Origin: Clostridium sp. D33t1_170424_F3
GTDB taxonomy: Bacteria; Bacillota; Clostridia; Oscillospirales; Acutalibacteraceae
NCBI RefSeq assembly: GCF_015667585.1
Contig: NZ_JADPEG010000020.1
Coordinates: 1-64,000, forward strand
DNA: 64,000 nucleotides
Reading direction: 5' to 3'
The number at the start of each line of letters is the position of its first letter. Position 1 is the stretch's first letter. Shown here in pieces: positions 60,333 to 64,000 of the stretch. Under the pieces are notes generated by a model. It made no database searches and was not told the origin of the DNA. It worked only from the letters and a program-made list of their open reading frames with translations. Both the position numbers and the translations under genes were made by a program.

Positions 60333-62339
60333 ATGGAACAAACAGAGCAAAATCAGATACTTGGTGAGGAGAAAATATCAAAACTTCTGGTAAAATTTTC
60401 AATTCCCTGTATCCTTTCACTGCTTATCAGCGCGCTCTACAACATCGTTGATCAAATTTTTGTCGGCAACAGTCCCTTAGGGTATCTTGGTAATGCGGCC
60501 ACAGGCATTGTCTTTCCCATTTTAATCATCGCACAGGCCTTTGCATGGTGTATCGGCGACGGCAGCGCAGCCTATCTCAGCATTTGTCAAGGAAAAAAGG
60601 ATGCCCAAAACGCACATCGCTGTATTGGCACCGGCATTACTCTTACGCTGATCCTCAGCATCATCATGCTGGCGCTCTGCGCAGTGTGGAAGGAACCGCT
60701 GCTCCGGCTGTTTGGCGCTTCCGACCAGACGATTGGAATGGCAGCAGAATATTTCACCATTGTACTAGGCTTTTTTCCTGCCTTTATGCTGATGAACATG
60801 ATGAATGCCGTTATCCGCGCAGATGGAAGTCCGGCGGTTTCCATGGCGTCCATGTCGCTTGGAGCCATTCTGAATATCATTCTCGATCCGATATTTATAT
60901 TTGCCCTGAACTGGGGCATTGCCGGCGCGGCATGGGCAACGGTCATTGGGCAAACGGTTTCTTTTCTAGTCAGTACGCTGTACTTTTTCAGAACAAAGAG
61001 CTTTCGTTTGACAAAAGAAAGTTTTATTCCGCATTTTAAAATTTTCAGCAATGCCTTGAAACTGGGTGCGTCTTCCTTTATCACACAGATGTCCATCGTC
61101 GTCATTTCTCTGGTCTGTAACATCATGCTTGCCAAATACGGCGCTTTATCAATTTACGGACAGGATATCCCCATCTCTGTCATCAGCATTGAAACAAAGG
61201 TGTTTACCATCGTTATCAACATTGTTGTTGGTATCGTCCTTGGCGGACAGCCGATTTTGGGATATAACTACGGCGCTAAAAAATACCATCGCGTCAGGGA
61301 AACCTACCGTACAATCCTGATTGCAACGCTTGTCGTCGGCCTTTTATCAACTTTGGTCTTCGAGCTTTGTCCGCAGGTCATCATCCATATTTTTGGCTCT
61401 GGAAACGATGCGCTCTACCTGGAATATGCACAGCGCACCTTCCGCATTTTCCTGTCCTTCGTCACTTTTACCTGTATAATCAAAATGTCTTCTATTTTCT
61501 TTCAGGCCGTGGGCAAACCGCTCATGGCGGTTATTGCGTCTTTGACACGCGATATCATCTGCTTTGTGCCGCTTGTGATATTGATTCCGGCTATGGCTGA
61601 AAGAAATCAAGCCGGCAGCGGGATCAATGGAATTCTGTTTGCCGCGCCTGCCGCAGACGTAATCGGTATGATTGTCGCCGTGTGCCTGACCATACACTAT
61701 TTCAGAACAATGGAATCCGGGAAGAGTGCCGAATCTGTCCCGAAACATGTGGTCATTCGTCCATCACATAAGGGAGCCATTGTCACAATAGCTCGGGAGC
61801 ATGGCTCCTGCGGCAAGCAAATCGCCCGGCGCGTGGCAGAACAGATGGGTGTCGCCTGTTACGATAAGGAGATGACCGCGCTGGCCGCCCAGGAAAGCGG
61901 CCTGGACCGGCGCTTTGTATCGGGCGTTAACGAAGATTCTCAAGAGCTTCTGCACTCCTTGTATCTCAGCACAACTGTCGTACAACAGGCAATTGTTGCA
62001 CAGGAGCAGATTATCTGTAAAATAGCCGACAGCGGTTCCTGCGTCATTGTAGGCCGTGCCGCCGATTATGTGTTAAGCGATTACCCGGATGTAGTCCGCG
62101 TGTTCATCTATGCGCCCAAAGAATACCGCATTAAAAAGGTAATGGAAATGTACGGCGATACAGAAGAAGCAGGCCGGAAAAGTATTGCACGCTCCGATGC
62201 AGCGCGCGCCGCATACTATAACAGCATTTCCGGCGGAGAATGGGGGCATCCGCATGGTTATCATCTCTGTATCGACAGCTCGTGCGGCGTGGACGCTGCC
62301 GCCAGCATAATTTGCGATTATATCAAACTGTGTGGCTGA
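60333..62339 (+). CDS. MATE efflux transporter fused to a cytidylate-kinase-like domain
   Basis: A 668-residue fusion. Residues about 10-460 are a MATE (MOP) drug/sodium antiporter with twelve helices (PCILSLLISALYNIVDQIFV, NMMNAVIRADGSPAVSMASM, GGQPILGYNYGAKKYHRVRE). From about 475 a cytidylate-kinase-like P-loop domain follows: AIVTIAREHGSCGKQIARRV, then VACYDKEMTALAAQESGLD, SCVIVGRAADYVLSDYPDVV, VFIYAPKEYRIKKVMEMYG and the terminal YHLCIDSSCGVDAAASIICD. The P-loop is REHGSCGKQ, a variant without the final GK[ST]. AGGAGG precedes the ATG. The kinase domain may sense nucleotides or phosphorylate an exported substrate; this is speculation. Confidence 0.9.
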   Translation: MEQTEQNQILGEEKISKLLVKFSIPCILSLLISALYNIVDQIFVGNSPLGYLGNAATGIVFPILIIAQAFAWCIGDGSAAYLSICQGKKDAQNAHRCIGTGITLTLILSIIMLALCAVWKEPLLRLFGASDQTIGMAAEYFTIVLGFFPAFMLMNMMNAVIRADGSPAVSMASMSLGAILNIILDPIFIFALNWGIAGAAWATVIGQTVSFLVSTLYFFRTKSFRLTKESFIPHFKIFSNALKLGASSFITQMSIVVISLVCNIMLAKYGALSIYGQDIPISVISIETKVFTIVINIVVGIVLGGQPILGYNYGAKKYHRVRETYRTILIATLVVGLLSTLVFELCPQVIIHIFGSGNDALYLEYAQRTFRIFLSFVTFTCIIKMSSIFFQAVGKPLMAVIASLTRDIICFVPLVILIPAMAERNQAGSGINGILFAAPAADVIGMIVAVCLTIHYFRTMESGKSAESVPKHVVIRPSHKGAIVTIAREHGSCGKQIARRVAEQMGVACYDKEMTALAAQESGLDRRFVSGVNEDSQELLHSLYLSTTVVQQAIVAQEQIICKIADSGSCVIVGRAADYVLSDYPDVVRVFIYAPKEYRIKKVMEMYGDTEEAGRKSIARSDAARAAYYNSISGGEWGHPHGYHLCIDSSCGVDAAASIICDYIKLCG

Positions 62340-62367
62340 TTTATTACCGCCTTTTCGGAATCAGGTC

Positions 62368-62402
62368 GAAAATCCGGCGATTTTCTTAATGTAATAAAAA
62401 AT
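62368..62402. repeat. Intergenic motif GATTTTCTTAATG..., copy 2
   Basis: AAAATC-CGGC-GATTTT forms a small hairpin followed by CTTAATGTAATAAAAA. Bases upstream (TCGGAATCAGG) are also shared with copy 3. Confidence 0.65.
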
Positions 62403-62425
62403 ACAAAAAAATACATCAGCAATTT

Positions 62426-62468
62426 CCTCCGGTATTTTTGCGCGATTTGTCAAAACTAATTCCGGAGG
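62426..62468 (+). promoter_or_regulatory. Possible ribosome-site-masking hairpin
   Basis: CCTCCGG (62426-62432) is the exact complement of CCGGAGG (62462-62468), which contains the ribosome site of the small gene at 62477. It could limit translation. Seven pairs across a 29-base loop is modest evidence. Confidence 0.35.
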
Positions 62469-62476
62469 TGATTGAT

Positions 62477-62659
62477 ATGCCAAACAACCAAACGCACAAT
62501 GCACCGTTGCAAGAAAACGAAAAGATGCAGAAATTCTTCTCCTGCCAGCCATATTTTGTACAGGAAAGCATCATGCAGACCGGCGTCGGCGCAAGTTCTG
62601 AGACCGAACTGCACCAGTGCGCAGAGAATCTGACGAAGAAAAATCACAATCAGGAATAA
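62477..62659 (+). CDS. Small Asn/Gln-rich protein of unknown function
   Basis: A 60-residue protein from the ATG at 62477, with the strong ribosome site GGAGGTGATT. It begins MPNNQTHNAPLQENEKMQKF and contains FSCQPYFVQESIMQTGVGAS. It has no membrane helix or known domain. The high polar amide content and the neighbouring ferritin-like gene are reminiscent of small spore proteins, but I cannot assign a family. A strong hairpin follows at 62766-62804. Confidence 0.6.
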   Translation: MPNNQTHNAPLQENEKMQKFFSCQPYFVQESIMQTGVGASSETELHQCAENLTKKNHNQE

Positions 62660-62734
62660 AAGCAGTTGTGTTTCCCAGCTTCTGCGTGCTTTTCAGATAA
62701 ACTGGCCCAAAAAGGGTCTGTCGCATTCAGAAGT

Positions 62735-62769
62735 GGAAAATTTGGGGATTGTTTTAATGTAATAAAATA
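62735..62769. repeat. Intergenic motif GATT..TTAATG..., copy 3
   Basis: GGAAAATTTGGGGATTGTTT then TAATGTAATAAAATA, similar to copy 2 including flanking TCGCATTCAG. It abuts the terminator at 62766-62804. Confidence 0.6.
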
Positions 62770-62804
62770 CCGCGGAACGGCCTTTGCCGTTCCGCGGTAT
62801 TTTG
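62766..62804. terminator. Shared terminator of convergent genes
   Basis: AATACCGCGGAACGG pairs with CCGTTCCGCGGTATT around a short loop and ends in TTTTG; on the minus strand a T-rich tail follows. It lies between the convergent 60-residue gene and the ferritin-like gene. Confidence 0.85.
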
Positions 62805-62806
62805 TG

Positions 62807-63358
62807 TCACCTAATACATTCATCCAGAAAGCTGCGAAAAATCTGTACGTGCACCTGTTCATCCAGAACAATGCGGCGCAAAATCGCTGAGATATTCGAG
62901 TCCTGAATCATGGAGGCCTGACGCAGATACTTGGCGATTGTGTCCTGCTCCGCAAGTAAATTGCGCTGCATCAGGTGAAAAAAGTTTTTATGATTGGAAA
63001 CATAACCGCCGTTCCAAACCTGCTTTCTCTGCCGGAACTGTACCGCATAGGTTGGATCGCCGCCCAGCTCCCGCACCAGATTTCCAAAGATGTCCAGATG
63101 GTGCATTTCCACTTTGGCGATTGCATGCATTGTTTTTGCAGCGTCCGGACGCTGCGATTCCAGAATCCAGCTGTCGTACAGATATTGACAGACCGCCGTC
63201 ATTTCACTTGCCGACGCAACCAGATTCCCGTGCATCAAGCCTGCGTACAGCTTATTTTTTCCCTCCACCTTAATTGGCGGATACGGTTCCGGCGACTGAA
63301 AGGTTGGGCCAGTATCTATGTTAGCGTTGGGTTCTTTTTTATTTACAGAACGATCCAC
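62807..63358 (-). CDS. Ferritin-like (manganese-catalase/CotJC-related) protein
   Basis: A 183-residue protein starting at GTG (63358) six bases after GGGGGA. After a 40-residue N-terminal tail it forms a four-helix bundle with metal-ligand patterns LVASASEMTAVCQY (Glu), KVEMHHLDIFG (Glu-x2-His), RNLLAEQDTIAKY (Glu) and LDEQVHVQIF (Glu-x2-His), the ExxH pair layout of di-iron or di-manganese ferritin-like proteins. CotJC-type manganese catalases occur in spore coats, but this protein is shorter. A role in peroxide defence or the spore is possible. Confidence 0.8.
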   Translation of the reverse strand: MDRSVNKKEPNANIDTGPTFQSPEPYPPIKVEGKNKLYAGLMHGNLVASASEMTAVCQYLYDSWILESQRPDAAKTMHAIAKVEMHHLDIFGNLVRELGGDPTYAVQFRQRKQVWNGGYVSNHKNFFHLMQRNLLAEQDTIAKYLRQASMIQDSNISAILRRIVLDEQVHVQIFRSFLDECIR

Positions 63359-63518
63359 AGTAAATCCCCCATTTGCGAATTACTTCATCAATACATATGC
63401 GTCCCGCGGCTCCGTTATGCCCCGCAGATTTTTTCTGGCCCTTCAAGACGCGTTTTAACGACAGCCACCGTATGTATGTTTTGATCGTGTTCGCTAACAC
63501 TAATCCGGGGTGATTATA

Positions 63519-63722
63519 ATGGATGAAACACCGCTTGGCTTCGGCATGGCCATGATCCAATGTCCGGAAGCCATGCAATACTTTGAACAGGACCGCAGCA
63601 TCGACCGGGAATGGGAGAGCCAGCCGAATCCTGAACTGCGGGAGTACCGCCATACTTTGGAAAACGAAATGGAACAGGAGTTTGTCTTCCCGTTTGGAGA
63701 TGAACCGCAGCGGTATGTATAG
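63519..63722 (+). CDS. Small acidic protein divergent from the ferritin-like gene
   Basis: A 67-residue protein from the ATG at 63519, after GGGGTGAT. It begins MDETPLGFGMAMIQCPEAMQ and is rich in Glu and Gln, with one Cys and no membrane segment. An in-frame GTG three codons upstream overlaps the ribosome site. The MAMxQxPEAxQYF pattern is reminiscent of CotJA-like or other small sporulation proteins of Clostridia, but the match is weak. A terminator follows. Confidence 0.65.
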   Translation: MDETPLGFGMAMIQCPEAMQYFEQDRSIDREWESQPNPELREYRHTLENEMEQEFVFPFGDEPQRYV

Positions 63723-63730
63723 CGAGATAC

Positions 63731-63770
63731 AAAAACGGAACCTCATCCCAACGGGATCGGTTCCGTTTAT
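63731..63770. terminator. Terminator between convergent genes at the right end
   Basis: AAAACGGAACC pairs with GGTTCCGTTT, with an inner ATCCC/GGGAT pair, and a T-rich tail on both strands. Confidence 0.8.
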
Positions 63771-63774
63771 CTCT

Positions 63775-64000
63775 TTATAAATAGGCGCTGTCCGTAGACC
63801 GGTGTTTCAGGTCGATGCGCGCCACCATGTCCGCCAATGTTGTGCTGCACAACGCCTCTTCGATCGCCGTGTCGATGGCGTTCCAGACATGTTCTCGCAA
63901 AAAGCGCCGCAGATCCGTTTCTTCTCCTTCCTGTTCCTCCCCTACGGAAAGCGACCCTTCCAGAGTCTCTAAAATGCGCTGCAGTGTAATCTGTTCCGGC
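63775..64000 (-). CDS. Rrf2-family regulator, C-terminal part (N-terminus outside window)
   Basis: The minus strand is open from the right edge to a TAA at 63777-63775, about 75 codons. It reads PEQITLQRILETLEGSLSVG, then LRRFLREHVWNAIDTAIEEA and STTLADMVARI, which is the C-terminal half of Rrf2/IscR/CymR-type regulators. The cysteine-rich loop seen in Fe-S members is replaced by an acidic stretch (EEQEGEETD), so this one probably does not carry a cluster and may be CymR-like. The winged helix lies beyond the window. Confidence 0.82.
   Translation of the reverse strand, partial: PEQITLQRILETLEGSLSVGEEQEGEETDLRRFLREHVWNAIDTAIEEALCSTTLADMVARIDLKHRSTDSAYL

Overview
The window reads as chromosomal DNA of an anaerobic, endospore-forming Firmicute of class Clostridia, probably Oscillospiraceae/Ruminococcaceae-like. 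The evidence is an Rnf complex with its flavin transferase, a hybrid-cluster protein, small spore-coat-type genes, strong GGAGG ribosome sites with frequent GTG/TTG starts, and a class B sortase under a BTAD-type regulator. No rRNA, CRISPR array, phage or intact transposase was seen. The genus is not resolved.

Layout. 1-5399 (minus): a very large secreted surface protein, running off the left edge and hidden under long meaningless plus-strand frames. 5965-10515: a Bce-type peptide-sensing/detoxification module (regulator, kinase, ABC ATPase, permease), then a MerR regulator with its own operator. 11590-17256: an Rrf2 regulator, nitroreductase, methyltransferase, a yjdF riboswitch with yjdF, two small spore-coat-type genes, and hcp with a ferredoxin-like partner. 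17257-33780 is an accessory stretch with much decay: SLH and HAMP-kinase relics, a DUF4300 lipoprotein, a damaged three-gene phosphorelay (amber stop, 25-bp tandem duplication, one-base frameshift), a tandem-GntR regulator, a PAS/beta-propeller relic, an orphan SUKH-type protein, an intact two-component/ABC operon, and a tRNA-Leu next to half of another tRNA-Leu.

33883-40944 (minus): a translationally coupled apbE-NusG domain II-Gx-rnfCDGEAB operon for ferredoxin:NAD+ ion pumping. 41251-45067: ybaK, trmB and metNIQ (methionine uptake) behind a consensus promoter. 45142-50818 (minus): a BTAD regulator with sortase B, azlCD, a DUF2207 protein and a lipid-linked-sugar-type flippase. 51281-53393: an ECF transporter S component divergent from a MocR/PdxR-type regulator, with a clear palindromic operator. 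53471-56279: pepT and an aldehyde dehydrogenase. 56464-59864: a BlaI/M56 signalling operon in which the sensor domain of the membrane protease recurs twice in a downstream lipoprotein. 60333-62339: a MATE transporter fused to a cytidylate-kinase-like domain behind an attenuator-like leader. The right end has small sporulation-like genes, a ferritin-like protein and the C-terminus of an Rrf2 regulator.

The best candidates for something undescribed are: the BlaI-M56-lipoprotein system with a triplicated non-beta-lactam sensor domain; the MATE-kinase fusion with its leader hairpin; three 54-bp direct repeats upstream of the flippase; three unrelated hairpins each followed by the same 18-base motif; and the 25-bp duplication that switches off a hybrid kinase receiver.
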